DNA of 64,000 nucleotides, from contig NC_003910.7 of NCBI RefSeq assembly GCF_000012325.1, positions 434,001 to 498,000 of the forward strand. Reading direction: 5' to 3'. Made by a program: the position numbers and the translations under genes. Below, one piece after another: positions 1 to 9,064 of the stretch. The notes under the pieces are model-generated. The model was given only the letters and a program-made list of their open reading frames with translations. It was not told the origin of the DNA and did no database searches. Origin of the DNA: Colwellia psychrerythraea 34H. Its GTDB lineage: Bacteria > Pseudomonadota > Gammaproteobacteria > Enterobacterales > Alteromonadaceae. How positions within the stretch are numbered: the stretch's first letter is position 1; every line of letters starts with the position of its first letter.

Positions 1-1823
1 AAGTCTGTTAGTTCAGCTTTACGCTCTGATTGATAAATATCACTGTCACTTAATAAAGCTTCAATCTTGGTTAGCTCTTCTTGCCACTGATGAACCTTTT
101 TCTCTAATTTATCAGCTTCTTTGCGCATAGGGGCAGATTTTTTTCTTAGCTCCGCTTGTTGCTGACGAAGTTGTTTTTTATATAAACCTTTATCACCGCT
201 TTGTTGATCGGTTTTGATTGATTTTATCGCTTGTTTTTTATCATCATTTAACCACTGCTGGTAATCATCGATATTGCCACTAAAATCACTCACTCGGCCG
301 TTGGCAACAAGATAAAATTCATCAACACATGACTCTAATAAGAACCTATCATGAGCAATCAAAATAATCGCGCCGCCAAAATCTTGTAATGCCATCACCA
401 ATGCTTGGCGCATTTCTAAATCTAAATGGTTGGTCGGTTCATCTAGTAATAATAACTGTGGTTTTTCTAAAACAATCAAAGCCAGTACTAAACGCGCTTT
501 TTCACCACCTGACATGGTTGAAACTTGTGATAACGCTTGGTCGCCACTAAAACCGAACTTTCCTAAAAAGGTTCGGGCTTGTGGTTCACCTAAAGCAGGT
601 TTAGCACGTAAAATATGATCAACAGGACTCGATGGCGCATGCAATTGCTCTAATTGATGCTGAGAAAAATAACCTACGGTTAAGTCTTGTGCGCAGTAAC
701 GTTCACCACCAAGTAAGGCAAGTTCACCGGCAAGGGATTTAATTAAGGTTGATTTCCCTGCGCCATTTCTGCCTAATAAACCAATGCGGCTACCAGGTAT
801 TAATGTTAAGCCAACGTCATCTAGAATAATTGCCTGCTCACCATGATCAGATTTAGGGTAACCACACTGACTTTTATCAAGTGATAAAAGTGGGTAGGGT
901 AAACTTTCAGGCTCTGCAAAGCTGAAGGTAAATTGGCTATCAACATGCGCTGGCGCTAAATCAGGTAACTTTTCTAAACGCTTCAATCGACTTTGTGCTT
1001 GTTTTGCTTTACTGGCTTTCGCGCGAAAACGATCAACAAAAGCGGTTAGATGTGCAGCTTCTTTTTGCTGCTTTTGAAACTGTGCGTCTTGTTGTGCTAA
1101 ATGTTCGCGGCGTTGGCGTTCAAAAGCGGTATAGTTGCCGCTGTATAATTTAGCGCGCTGATGCTCAATATGTAATATTTGACCAATAACCGTATCTAGA
1201 AAGTCACGGTCATGTGAAATGAGGACTAAGGTACCGGTAAAGCGTTTTAACCATCGTTGTAGCCAGATAACTGCATCTAAGTCTAAATGGTTGGTCGGTT
1301 CATCGAGTAATAACAAGTCAGCTCGAGATATTAGCGCTTGGGCTAAGTTTAATCGCATGCGCCAACCACCAGAAAAGTCTTTCACTGGATTATCAAGTTG
1401 TGATTGTAAAAAACCTAAACCATGCAACAACTCACCAGCGCGAGCTGGTAAACTGTATCCGCTGATGGTATCTATTTTATTGATAATAGTGGCTTCGAGG
1501 TTACCGTTATCCATTATGCGGGCTTGTTCAAGCTCGTGCTCTAATTGGCGAAATTCTTTATCGCCATCCATCACGTAATCAAGTGCCGTTTGCTCTAACG
1601 AAGGAGTTTCTTGCCTTACGGTGGCAATATCCCAACTTGTTGGTAAAGCTAAATCGCCAGAGTCAGGTGATAAGTCACCTAATAGTGCGGCGAAAAGAGA
1701 TGATTTTCCACAGCCATTACTGCCTACTAAGCCAACCTTGTGGTTAGGGTGTATAGTAAAGCTAGATGATTTTATTAGGTTTTTAGCCCCTCGATCTAAA
1801 CTTAAGTCTGTGGCGATAATCAA
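1..1823 (-). CDS. yheS: ABC-F family ATPase YheS (3' end beyond window)
   Basis: Soluble ABC-F protein with two ATP-binding cassettes and no membrane segments; this family acts on ribosomes rather than in transport. In the minus-strand translation I see a first Walker A (GSNGCGKSS, near residue 35), signature FSGGWRMRLNLAQAL and Walker B LLLLDEPTNHLD, then a second Walker A (GRNGAGKST), signature MSGGEKARLVLAL and a second LLLLDEPTNHLD. A charged coiled-coil tail follows, and the reading frame runs off the window after about 607 residues, against roughly 640 in E. coli YheS. The start is a TTG at 1821-1823, preceded by a good GAGGAAA Shine-Dalgarno; no ATG fits. yheS lies near slyX and yheV as in enterics, which supports the name. 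Confidence 0.93.
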   Translation of the reverse strand, partial: MIIATDLSLDRGAKNLIKSSSFTIHPNHKVGLVGSNGCGKSSLFAALLGDLSPDSGDLALPTSWDIATVRQETPSLEQTALDYVMDGDKEFRQLEHELEQARIMDNGNLEATIINKIDTISGYSLPARAGELLHGLGFLQSQLDNPVKDFSGGWRMRLNLAQALISRADLLLLDEPTNHLDLDAVIWLQRWLKRFTGTLVLISHDRDFLDTVIGQILHIEHQRAKLYSGNYTAFERQRREHLAQQDAQFQKQQKEAAHLTAFVDRFRAKASKAKQAQSRLKRLEKLPDLAPAHVDSQFTFSFAEPESLPYPLLSLDKSQCGYPKSDHGEQAIILDDVGLTLIPGSRIGLLGRNGAGKSTLIKSLAGELALLGGERYCAQDLTVGYFSQHQLEQLHAPSSPVDHILRAKPALGEPQARTFLGKFGFSGDQALSQVSTMSGGEKARLVLALIVLEKPQLLLLDEPTNHLDLEMRQALVMALQDFGGAIILIAHDRFLLESCVDEFYLVANGRVSDFSGNIDDYQQWLNDDKKQAIKSIKTDQQSGDKGLYKKQLRQQQAELRKKSAPMRKEADKLEKKVHQWQEELTKIEALLSDSDIYQSERKAELTD

Positions 1824-1964
1824 TGGTATTTCCTCGGGAAAATGGCATAGTGAGGCAGAGATAATACCCACTAAAAAAATGCTGATGCATTGTCGCTTTT
1901 CCTATGACCACAATTCAAGGTAAAATAGCGATAATTCTGGATTTAATGTCGAGCCTGTTGAACT

Positions 1965-2228
1965 TATACCAATTACACTAATAAATTGATCAGCTTAGAG
2001 TTGTATTAGCGAGCTTAGAACAAGCAAAATTACTTAAACATATTCTATATTTCTTTAATTTTGAGCCGTTATTAGTTCGCTAATAAACTCCCGAAGGGCG
2101 ATTTTAAAAGGCTTACATGCGTCGTTATTTATTTCGACAAGGGAATAACCATTCTCTTCAATCAGTGCCTTGCCTCTAAGCCTTTTAATTCTCGCTAAGT
2201 GGGCAATTAATTAATATACTTGGTATTA
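1965..2228. repeat. Dispersed TATACCAAT-bounded repeat, copy 1
   Basis: Non-coding stretch that opens with TATACCAAT and closes with TTGGTATTA, an imperfect inverted terminal pair. It contains the core words 'tgccttgcctctaagccttt' and 'taattctcgct', which recur at 6618-6943 in the same orientation and at 12600-12914 inverted. No open frame of note. It fills most of the gap between yheS and yheV. A MITE-like nature is inference. Confidence 0.7.
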
Positions 2229-2287
2229 CATGTTGAAAAAACTATCAACAAAGAACAGCAGAGCCTAATAAAAAGTAGTAGATAACT

Positions 2288-2491
2288 ATGAGCAAAGCCC
2301 TAAAAAAGAGATTTATCGCCGGCGCTGTCTGCCCTAAATGTAAAGCAATGGACACTATGGCATTGACCAAAGAAAATGGTGTTGAAAAAGTAACCTGTGT
2401 GAGTTGTGGCGAACAAATGGTGCAAACGGAAGAACAAGTTGAGAAGGTTGTTCGTGAAAACGAACAGGTGATTGGTGTATTTAAACCTTGA
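2288..2491 (+). CDS. yheV: YheV family putative zinc-ribbon protein
   Basis: Small 67-residue cytoplasmic protein with two CxxC pairs, CPKC near residues 17-20 and CVSC near 37-40, spaced as in a zinc ribbon. It matches the YheV/DUF2387 family by length, by the opening KRFIAGAVCPKC and by its neighbourhood (slyX, an FKBP and yheS nearby). The family is described as putative metal-binding, with no established reaction. The gene is short but complete. A minus-strand frame over the same bases is an antisense shadow. Confidence 0.88.
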   Translation: MSKALKKRFIAGAVCPKCKAMDTMALTKENGVEKVTCVSCGEQMVQTEEQVEKVVRENEQVIGVFKP

Positions 2492-2684
2492 TAACATGAA
2501 TTTTTTTGTGGTATTGCGCTAAGGCGTTGTGATTAAACAACAGTTAGCGCATCAAAAACACTCATTGATAGTCATCAACTCCGTGCTTTGTTATCTCAAA
2601 TTAAAAGTTTCTAATTAAAGGTCTTTAATTAAACGATACCGCTTCAAATACCATTGTTAGCTATTTATGGATAATAGTCTTGGT

Positions 2685-2948
2685 TTAGTAATGCGGTGGC
2701 GGTGGCTCAATTTCTTCGGCGTCACCCGATAAGCTACCAGCATCTTTTAAACGATTAGCCACTAATTGAATTTGATGTTTAAGCTCTGAAATTTCATGTT
2801 GATGTGCAGCTAACTCTTCACTTAATTGATCAATGACATCGTCTTGAAAAACATTGCGTGATTCTAATGAATCTACTCGTTCTTCCAGTTGCTGAATATA
2901 GTTGGCGTTTGTGCTGTGCGCACTTAAAGTTATTTCGTGATTGGCCAT
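2685..2948 (-). CDS. slyX: SlyX family coiled-coil protein
   Basis: 87-residue protein with a central coiled coil (about residues 18-70, rich in L, E, Q and I heptads) and the characteristic proline-rich C-terminus ending EPPPPHY, as in SlyX proteins. Its function is not well established. The start codon lies inside the 3' end of the upstream WD40 gene on the same strand (19-bp overlap), so the two are probably co-transcribed and translationally coupled. SlyX near an FKBP gene and yheV is a conserved gammaproteobacterial arrangement. Confidence 0.88.
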   Translation of the reverse strand: MANHEITLSAHSTNANYIQQLEERVDSLESRNVFQDDVIDQLSEELAAHQHEISELKHQIQLVANRLKDAGSLSGDAEEIEPPPPHY

Positions 2949-3913
2949 GATTCAACATATCCTGATGAGCTTATCGTTAATAGATCGTTATTATCGCCAA
3001 ATGCGACACTATACACAACCGCTCCCGTAGGTCTTTTTGCCTCTTTAGGCGTAACAAACCAATGTGAAAGGCGTTTACCTGTCGCAATGTCCCAAACGCT
3101 GACTTTTCTGGTAGCGGCGCCGGTGATTAGTGTTTTACCGTTTGGAGAAAAACGTACGGTACTAAAAACCTCATGACGTTTTGTACCTTGCAGGCTACTA
3201 ATACGTTTACCGGTTTTTAAATCCCAAATATATGCACCTTTCATACTGTCGGCAGAAAAGGCATAACGAGCTTTAGCATCTAAGGCTACTTTTGATACCC
3301 TTGAGCTATGGTTAAATTGATAAACTACTTGCCCTGATTGAGTATCCCAAACATACGCGGTAAAATCATTACCACCGGATATAGCTACACGGCCATTGGG
3401 CAGCATATCTACCGAGTTTATTTTCTCTTTGTGACCTAAAAATTCTAACCGTCTTCCGGTATCAACGGCAACGTGCACCACGGTACCGTTGCTTTTTCCA
3501 ATAAGTAAGTAATCACCATTATTACTGACCGCTATATCTCTAATGTGAGACTCTCGCACTTTCCAATAACCTTCAGACTTACCTGATTGCAAGTTCCACA
3601 GGGCAAAGTTATCTCTATTTGCTGTCAGTACATGGCTAGCATTGTCACTAATATCAATAGAGAGTACTAAATTATCACTGGTGTTTTGTTCTTGCGCCCA
3701 GTTATATATGCGTTGGTTCTTGTCTAAATCCCAGACACTCAAACCATGATGAATAGATGAGATGACTGAAAACTTGGCATCACTAGAAATCTGACCAGCA
3801 TAGGCACCTTCAACAGACTGTTGCCAGCGTTGCAGTGGTTCTTGCGTTACAGGCTTACAAGCCGTGAGTGTCGTCAATAAGACGAGCGGAAAAATCCAAT
3901 TACAATTTAACAA
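2930..3913 (-). CDS. WD40-repeat lipoprotein
   Basis: 327-residue protein with a lipoprotein signal: a basic and hydrophobic N-terminus, then lipobox LTAC with the lipidated Cys near residue 19. The remainder is a run of WD40-type blades, visible as repeated endings such as LSVWDLDKNQ, FALWNLQSGK, AYVWDTQSGQ, AYIWDLKTGK and VSVWDIATGK, enough for a seven-bladed beta-propeller. It probably faces the periplasm as a protein-interaction scaffold; no enzymatic motif is seen. It overlaps slyX by 19 bp and is divergent from the FKBP gene. The partner is unknown. Confidence 0.85.
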   Translation of the reverse strand: MLNCNWIFPLVLLTTLTACKPVTQEPLQRWQQSVEGAYAGQISSDAKFSVISSIHHGLSVWDLDKNQRIYNWAQEQNTSDNLVLSIDISDNASHVLTANRDNFALWNLQSGKSEGYWKVRESHIRDIAVSNNGDYLLIGKSNGTVVHVAVDTGRRLEFLGHKEKINSVDMLPNGRVAISGGNDFTAYVWDTQSGQVVYQFNHSSRVSKVALDAKARYAFSADSMKGAYIWDLKTGKRISSLQGTKRHEVFSTVRFSPNGKTLITGAATRKVSVWDIATGKRLSHWFVTPKEAKRPTGAVVYSVAFGDNNDLLTISSSGYVESWPITK

Positions 3914-4096
3914 TATATTAATACTTTTTTATTTGCGCATTTATCGTTAGTATAAGTTCTTTTTTGAAATTGTTTAGTGTTATCTGTACTTAAATGTAAA
4001 GTTTACCTTAAAGTTAAATTTTACAAGGTAACATTATAATTTTTAAGTTTTTAATTGGGGAAACTCTCCAATTGTATTGTATAAATGGAGATATAA

Positions 4097-4864
4097 ATGA
4101 AATTGTTTAAGCCTACCTTAGTAGCCCTTGCCTTATTTGCCGTTGTTGGTTGTAACGAAAAAGCTGTTGAAGAAGTAAAAGCACCGGTATTAGATACTGA
4201 AGTGCAAAAACAAGCCTACGGCTTAGGTGCCTCAATTGGTATGTACATGCAACGTAACTTAGAAGAGCATGACAAACTAGGTTTAACGTTAGATAAAGAG
4301 CTTATCGTACGCGGTTTTGTAGACAGCATTGACGGTAAATCTGTTATCGAAAAAGAAGAAATTCAAGCCTTATTGATGAACCTTGATACTAGCATGAAAG
4401 AAAAACAGCAAGCAGCTGCAATCGCCGCTTCTGAATCTAGCCTAGCTGACGGCGCTAAGTTTCTTGAAGACAACGCTAAAAAAGAAGGCGTAACAGTAAC
4501 TGAATCAGGTATTCAATACGAAGTATTAACCGCTGCCGAAGGTGATACACCTTTAGCAACTGATACTGTTAAAGTTCACTATAAAGGTACTTTCTTAAAC
4601 GGTGAAACCTTTGATAGTTCATACAAACGTGGTGAACCAGCAGTATTCCCACTTAATCGTGTAATCAAAGGTTGGACTGAAGGCGTACAATTAATGCCTG
4701 TAGGCGCTAAGTACAAGTTCACTATCCCTTCAGATTTAGCCTATGGTCCTAACGGTAACCCACCAAGTATTCCGGGTAACTCAGTATTGCAATTTGAAAT
4801 TGAATTATTAGAAATTCAAAAAGCAGAAGAAGCTCCAAAGGCTGATGAACACGCTGCTCACTAG
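4097..4864 (+). CDS. fkpA: FKBP-type peptidyl-prolyl isomerase, FkpA-like lipoprotein
   Basis: 255-residue envelope peptidyl-prolyl cis-trans isomerase and chaperone. The N-terminus has a signal with lipobox VVGC (Cys near 19). Residues about 35-125 form the helical dimerisation domain (QKQAYGLGASIGMYMQ), and residues about 145-242 form the FKBP domain, with VKVHYKGTFLNGETFDSS, the FPLNRVIKGWTEGVQLMPVGAKY segment and IPGNSVLQFEIELL. A charged, Ala/His-rich tail follows. The start has a GGAG Shine-Dalgarno 8-9 bases upstream. A terminator follows directly. The lipobox makes it membrane-anchored, unlike soluble E. coli FkpA, so the symbol is by family. Confidence 0.9.
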   Translation: MKLFKPTLVALALFAVVGCNEKAVEEVKAPVLDTEVQKQAYGLGASIGMYMQRNLEEHDKLGLTLDKELIVRGFVDSIDGKSVIEKEEIQALLMNLDTSMKEKQQAAAIAASESSLADGAKFLEDNAKKEGVTVTESGIQYEVLTAAEGDTPLATDTVKVHYKGTFLNGETFDSSYKRGEPAVFPLNRVIKGWTEGVQLMPVGAKYKFTIPSDLAYGPNGNPPSIPGNSVLQFEIELLEIQKAEEAPKADEHAAH

Positions 4865-4920
4865 TTAGTTATTATAGATAATACTTTCGCTTATCTATAA
4901 TCAATACTAGATAACAATTT

Positions 4921-4955
4921 AAAGCCACCCGTAATCATTTACTGGTGGCTTTTTG
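4921..4955 (+). terminator. Rho-independent terminator after the FKBP gene
   Basis: Hairpin with arms AAGCCACC and GGTGGCTT around a short AT-rich loop, followed by a T run. It is 57 bp past the FKBP stop codon. Confidence 0.88.
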
Positions 4956-5018
4956 TTTCCTGCATTTGAATAATTATATTTAGCATTGGCCTTTATTATT
5001 TGCTTTATTAAATTCAAT

Positions 5019-5158
5019 TCAATTAGCTATGAGTGATGACTCAATGTGAGTAAATGTTCAAGAACAAGGCGCTTGATTGAGCAATAGTGGGCTATTGTGA
5101 TTGAAAGCAACGAAGTTATTGTATATTTATGCCATTGAAAGTGATTGTAATTGGTATA
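5019..5158. repeat. Divergent TTGGTATA-ended intergenic repeat
   Basis: Intergenic sequence before the glycosyltransferase that ends in GTAATTGGTATA, the same terminus as the larger repeats in this window. The left end lacks a clear TATACC terminus, and the interior ('aacaaggcgcttgattgagcaa') differs from the main family. It may be a half element or a second subfamily. Confidence 0.4.
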
Positions 5159-5168
5159 AAATACTTAA

Positions 5169-6428
5169 ATGAAAAAACTTCTTATTATTGGCTATGTATG
5201 GCCTGAGCCTAACTCTTCAGCGGCAGGTAGCCGTATGATGCAGTTAATCCACTTTTTCCAATCCCAAAGCTATCACATAACCTTTGCCAGCCCCGCGCAA
5301 CAAACTGAGCACATGGTCGATTTACGCGCTTTAAATATTGACGTTGAAAATATTAGCCTCAACTGCACTAGTTTTGATGACTTTATTAAAGAGTTACAAC
5401 CTAATACGGTGATGTTTGATCGCTTTATGATGGAAGAGCAGTTTGGCTGGCGTGTAAGTGAACAATGTCCACAAGCGCTTCGACTATTAGATACCGAAGA
5501 TTTATTTTGTCTTCGCAATGCTCGTCATCAAGCCTATAAACTAAAACGAGATATTACCGATGAGGACTTACTTACCAGTGACATGGCTAAGCGTGAAGTT
5601 GCCTCTATATTTCGTTCTGATATCAGCTTAATGATTTCAAGTATTGAAGTGGCATTACTAAAACGCTTATTTAAAGTCGATACCAGCTTAATTCACTATT
5701 GCCCCTTTATGTTAAGCCATGCGCAGTTAGCACAAGAAAACCCGAGTTTTCAACAGCGTGAAGATTTCATGGCGATAGGAAACTTCCGCCATGCGCCTAA
5801 CTGGGACGCAGTATTGTGGCTAAAACAGCAAGTATGGCCACTTATTCGTAAACAATTACCTAACGCGAAACTCAATATTTATGGTGCTTATCCGCCACCC
5901 AAAGCGACTGACTTGCATGATGAAAAATCAGGATTCTTGGTGAAAGGCTGGGTGGATGATGCAGTACTTGCCATGCAAAGTGCCAAAGTGTGTTTAGCAC
6001 CACTGCGTTTTGGCGCAGGTATTAAAGGCAAGTTAGCCGAAGCTATGTATTGCGCTACGCCATCAGTGACGACAGATATTGGTGCAGAAAGCATGCAAAC
6101 TGATTTACCTTGGGCTGGGGCAATAGCCAATGATCCACAAGCCATTGCAGATGCTGCGGTAAAACTCTATCAAGATGAAAGCACTTGGCAAGTTTCTAGT
6201 GACTTAGGGCAACAAAATGCCATGTTAATGTATCAGCAAAATAATGTCTTAACTGAGTTAGCTGATTGTTTATCAAAACTGGAGGCTAATCTTAGCTCAC
6301 ATAGACAGGCGAATTTTATTGGTAGCATGCTGAATCATCATCATCATAAAAGTACCCAATATATGTCACAGTGGATTGATGTCAAAACGCAATTAAAAGT
6401 AGTCGAAGAGAAGATAGCAGAAGAATAA
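5169..6428 (+). CDS. Glycosyltransferase, GT4-like (GT-B fold)
   Basis: 419-residue protein with a two-domain GT-B layout. The N-terminal half opens LLIIGYVWPEPNSSAAGSR, a nucleotide-fold start with the glycine/serine loop typical of GT4 enzymes. The C-terminal half contains LNIYGAYPP, GFLVKGWVDD, VCLAPLRFGAGIKGKLAEAMYCATPSVTT (the donor-binding E-x7-E-like region) and TDIGAESM. No signal peptide or membrane span, so it is probably cytoplasmic. A natural run of four His sits near residue 390. It stands alone between repeats, so acceptor and pathway (surface polysaccharide or protein glycosylation) cannot be told from context. Confidence 0.82.
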   Translation: MKKLLIIGYVWPEPNSSAAGSRMMQLIHFFQSQSYHITFASPAQQTEHMVDLRALNIDVENISLNCTSFDDFIKELQPNTVMFDRFMMEEQFGWRVSEQCPQALRLLDTEDLFCLRNARHQAYKLKRDITDEDLLTSDMAKREVASIFRSDISLMISSIEVALLKRLFKVDTSLIHYCPFMLSHAQLAQENPSFQQREDFMAIGNFRHAPNWDAVLWLKQQVWPLIRKQLPNAKLNIYGAYPPPKATDLHDEKSGFLVKGWVDDAVLAMQSAKVCLAPLRFGAGIKGKLAEAMYCATPSVTTDIGAESMQTDLPWAGAIANDPQAIADAAVKLYQDESTWQVSSDLGQQNAMLMYQQNNVLTELADCLSKLEANLSSHRQANFIGSMLNHHHHKSTQYMSQWIDVKTQLKVVEEKIAEE

Positions 6429-6435
6429 AATAGTG

Positions 6436-6564
6436 ATTGAACTTCAGGTTATAAAGACAGTTCAAGTATTCGGATAAGTCGCTGTCCTGTTTTGCTAAAG
6501 ACAAATGTTCAAAACAAGCTAAAACACAATTTTATGACCGAACTTTGCTAGTGCAAAGCTCGGT
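6436..6564 (+). other. Two hairpins downstream of the glycosyltransferase
   Basis: The first has arms TTGAACT/AGTTCAA at 6436-6442 and 6458-6464. The second, at 6537-6564, has 12-bp arms with one mismatch (left arm ACCGAACTTTGC) and a TAGT loop. Neither is followed by a T tract, so they may act as mRNA 3'-end structures rather than classic terminators. Confidence 0.4.
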
Positions 6565-6617
6565 TGGCTAAAGAGTATAATACCGCCAACGCATAACAGT
6601 TATTTCAATGTGGTGAC

Positions 6618-6943
6618 TATACCAATTCCATTAAATTTATTCCCAGCTCAGAGCTATGTCAGAGAAGCTATAACAAATAAAATTTCTGCTGACATAGTCA
6701 TTCTATATCTAACAAATTTGTGCAGTTATTGATTTTCTGACAAGCTCCCAAGGGCGAGTACCTAATAAAAAATAAAGGCTTACATACTGCGTTATTGGTT
6801 TTGATAAGGACGCTGCATGGATGCAGCTTATTAGAGAATGCAGGAGCATATTCTCCTGAATAACCATGCTCTTCGATCAATGCCTTGCCTCTAAGCCTTT
6901 TAATTCTCGCTGAGTGGGAAATAACTTAATGGACTTGGTATTA
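6618..6943. repeat. Dispersed TATACCAAT-bounded repeat, copy 2
   Basis: 326-bp non-coding element starting TATACCAATTCC and ending TTGGTATTA. It shares its core with copies at 1965-2228 and 12600-12914: 'caatgccttgcctctaagcc', 'ttctcgctgagtggg' and a block around 'gctgcatggatgcagctta'. The block 'gacgctgcatggatgcagct' contains the palindrome CTGCATGGATGCAG. It lies between the glycosyltransferase and the end of the thioesterase gene. Confidence 0.75.
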
Positions 6944-6947
6944 GATA

Positions 6948-7424
6948 TTAATCGACAAAAATTTGCATTTCTTCACCAATTTGTTTGCGCATTTCCATCA
7001 GTTTCACCGCGGACTCATGTTGTTTTTTATCTGCTTCCGTTTGAGGTTGCCATTGCGGCACACGTTCAGATTGACCATTTTGATCAACTGCGACCATGAT
7101 AACAATGCAGTGAGTAGTTAAACGACGGTTTAAGGATTTAGGATCGCAAGCGTTTACTTCTAGCGCTATATGTATTGATGAGTTACCGGTGTAAATAACT
7201 TTAGCTTCTACTTCAACTAAACTACCAACATGAATAGGGGCAACAAAACGAATACCACCAGCATAGGCGGTAACACAATAACGACCACTCCAACCAGCAG
7301 CACAAGCATAAGCAGCTAAATCTATCCATTTCATCACAGCGCCACCATGCACTTTACCACCAAAATTTACATCTTGTGGCTCGGCTAAAAATCTTAAAGT
7401 TATGTCACGTTGTGGTGCATTCAT
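6948..7424 (-). CDS. Acyl-CoA thioesterase, hotdog fold (YciA/BACH-like)
   Basis: 158-residue cytoplasmic hotdog-fold protein, probably hydrolysing acyl-CoA to free acid and CoA. Family features: DVNFGGKVHGGAVMKWIDLAAYACA, the conserved segment with the catalytic Asp in the M-x-W-x-D helix, and YAGGIRFVAPIHVGSLVEVEAKVIYTGNSSIHIALEV, the central strands. The C-terminus is helical and charged. The family length fits a single hotdog domain that would assemble as a hexamer. It stands alone with a repeat at its 3' side. Chain-length preference cannot be read from the sequence. Confidence 0.85.
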   Translation of the reverse strand: MNAPQRDITLRFLAEPQDVNFGGKVHGGAVMKWIDLAAYACAAGWSGRYCVTAYAGGIRFVAPIHVGSLVEVEAKVIYTGNSSIHIALEVNACDPKSLNRRLTTHCIVIMVAVDQNGQSERVPQWQPQTEADKKQHESAVKLMEMRKQIGEEMQIFVD

Positions 7425-7648
7425 GAATGTGCTCTTTATCGTTAATGTGTTTAATTGTGGGGTTCTTAAGAAGATTGCTCAAAATATATTGTTAGTTGTT
7501 AATTAGCAAATAATATCTGTCAGTAAATTTTACAAAATTAGTCTATGGCTAAATGTTTTACTTCTAATCTACTGAAAAACAGCGTTATTTTAATGTGGTT
7601 CGTTTATTGCAACTAGTGCATATATTCAATTTTATGGTGAACTACTTA

Positions 7649-8386
7649 ATGAACAAATTACAAAAAATTTTAATTGCGTTACCATTATCAGTTGCTTTTA
7701 CTAGCTCAGCTATTGCCGGTTTAATTTCTGAAGACTTTAATTCAGGCTCGCCTGCGGGTGTGAGCTTTTACGGACCATCTTCTGTAATTAACCAAGAAGC
7801 GCAATTAACTCCATCTAGCAATAGTTTATTAGGTGGAATGTCATTTACTGATCAAGATAATGGTCAATTGATTGAAGCTTGGGATGCAAATTTTGATTTC
7901 CGTATTGATCAGAATGGTAATGGTGGAGCGGATGGTATTTCATTAACGTTTAGCCGTTTAGGTGATGTTGGTGCGGCAGGTGAAGAAGGTTTATTTTCAG
8001 GTTTAGCTATTGGGTTTGATACTTGGAGTAATGGAGAAGTATCAGGTAACCATATTAGCTTACGTTATGACGGTGTATCATTAGTAGAGCAGAACATCTC
8101 GACTACTATCTTAGAAAATGGTGAAGTGCATAGTACTTCAATTTCTATGATTGATGGTTTAGTTAGTGTTTCACTAGATGGTACGTCACTATTTACTCAC
8201 GATGTTGCCAATTGGGCTGCTTATAGTGGTCAATTTAATTTTGGGGCTAGAACTGGTGGTGCCAGAAGTCGTCAAGTTGTTGATAACTTCATTGGTAGTA
8301 CCGTTGCCGTACCAGAGCCTTCAATGCTTGCTATTTTTGGTTTAGCGTTGTTTGGTTTAGCACGAAGAAAAACAGTTAAAAAATAA
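7649..8386 (+). CDS. PEP-CTERM sorted secreted protein with lectin-like domain
   Basis: About 245 residues from the chosen start. The N-terminus is a Sec signal (MNKLQKILIALPLSVAFTSS, cleaved after AIAG). The middle resembles an L-type-lectin/concanavalin-like beta sandwich (GADGISLTFSRLGD, GLAIGFDTWSNGE, GNHISLRYDGV, VSVSLDGTSLF). The C-terminus is a full PEP-CTERM sorting signal: VPEPSML, a hydrophobic stretch, then ARRKTVKK. Such proteins are processed by an exosortase, not encoded in this window. I chose the ATG at 7649 because it opens the signal peptide and has GGTGA upstream; the frame could extend to 7595. A terminator follows. Confidence 0.82.
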   Translation: MNKLQKILIALPLSVAFTSSAIAGLISEDFNSGSPAGVSFYGPSSVINQEAQLTPSSNSLLGGMSFTDQDNGQLIEAWDANFDFRIDQNGNGGADGISLTFSRLGDVGAAGEEGLFSGLAIGFDTWSNGEVSGNHISLRYDGVSLVEQNISTTILENGEVHSTSISMIDGLVSVSLDGTSLFTHDVANWAAYSGQFNFGARTGGARSRQVVDNFIGSTVAVPEPSMLAIFGLALFGLARRKTVKK

Positions 8387-8413
8387 TTTATTTTTGAAGA
8401 ATTTATACCTCGA

Positions 8414-8445
8414 TAATCCTTGCTACTTAGCAGGGATTTTTTTTG
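8414..8445 (+). terminator. Rho-independent terminator after the PEP-CTERM gene
   Basis: Inverted repeat AATCCTTGCT / AGCAGGGATT with a short loop (one G-T pair), followed by eight T residues. Confidence 0.85.
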
Positions 8446-8581
8446 TCCATCATTATCTCATTTGACCTTTGAACCCTTTCACTTTTGAATTCCCTTCAAA
8501 TAGTTTTGGCAAACTAGTTAACATACCCATTAAATAACAAAGAAAATAATTATTTACAGAACAAAATAATTAAATTAGAAT

Positions 8582-8600
8582 GCGAACTGTTATCATTTGC
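8582..8600. promoter_or_regulatory. Candidate Fur box upstream of the Ni-SOD cluster
   Basis: Read on the minus strand the site is GCAAATGATAACAGTTCGC, which by eye matches 12 of 19 positions of the classic Fur consensus, with an intact TGATAA half. It lies 12 bases before the ATG of the first gene of the Ni-SOD cluster. Iron-dependent control would fit a switch from Fe-SOD to Ni-SOD, but this is inference from one site. Confidence 0.35.
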
Positions 8601-8611
8601 ATTGGTGGGTT

Positions 8612-9040
8612 ATGGAAGTTTGGCAATCACTGCTATTAAAAGGTAACGATAGTTTTAACAAACTGTCGTTACCTTTAGCTGAAGAATATTATCATCAAGC
8701 CATTGAGTGTCTAGAGCATGAATGGCATGCCGATATTGAAAATAGTAACTTACTCATGGCATGGATTAGTGTTTTTCATAATTTGGCTGTTCTGTATGAA
8801 GAGCTAGGTCAACCAAAAATAGCCTTCCGGTATTTACAAATTCCCCATCAACGCATGACAGAATTATCACAGCAATCTCAATACAGTGATGATCTAAAGT
8901 TTGTTGCGTTACGTACATTAAAAATAACGTTAATGCCCTTGCTGGCGTTTAGTAAAAAATACCCTGCGTGCGATGGATGTTTGTCATCGCTTAAAAAAAT
9001 GGAAATTACTGTCAATGCTAGCCAACCGGTAATGCATTAG
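8612..9040 (+). CDS. TPR-like DUF2753-type hypothetical protein, first gene of Ni-SOD cluster
   Basis: 142-residue cytoplasmic, all-helical protein. It shows TPR-like features: LPLAEEYYHQAIECLEHEW, then AWISVFHNLAVLYEELGQPKIAFRYLQ, resembling two helical hairpins. The pattern of a short repeat followed by a conserved HNLA segment is similar to DUF2753 proteins of marine gammaproteobacteria as I recall them. A late CDGC motif might bind metal. I chose ATG 8612; the frame extends to a TTG at 8597 that has no better ribosome site. It is 24 bp upstream of the next gene and in line with sodN, so a role in Ni-SOD expression or assembly is possible but unproven. Confidence 0.6.
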   Translation: MEVWQSLLLKGNDSFNKLSLPLAEEYYHQAIECLEHEWHADIENSNLLMAWISVFHNLAVLYEELGQPKIAFRYLQIPHQRMTELSQQSQYSDDLKFVALRTLKITLMPLLAFSKKYPACDGCLSSLKKMEITVNASQPVMH

Positions 9041-9064
9041 GTTACTTACTAATAGGATATTACG

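Noticed and set aside
1219..1923. Plus-strand open frames over yheS (1219-1578, 1621-1923)
   Set aside because: They lie antisense to a clear ABC-F coding region and have no ribosome sites or family features.
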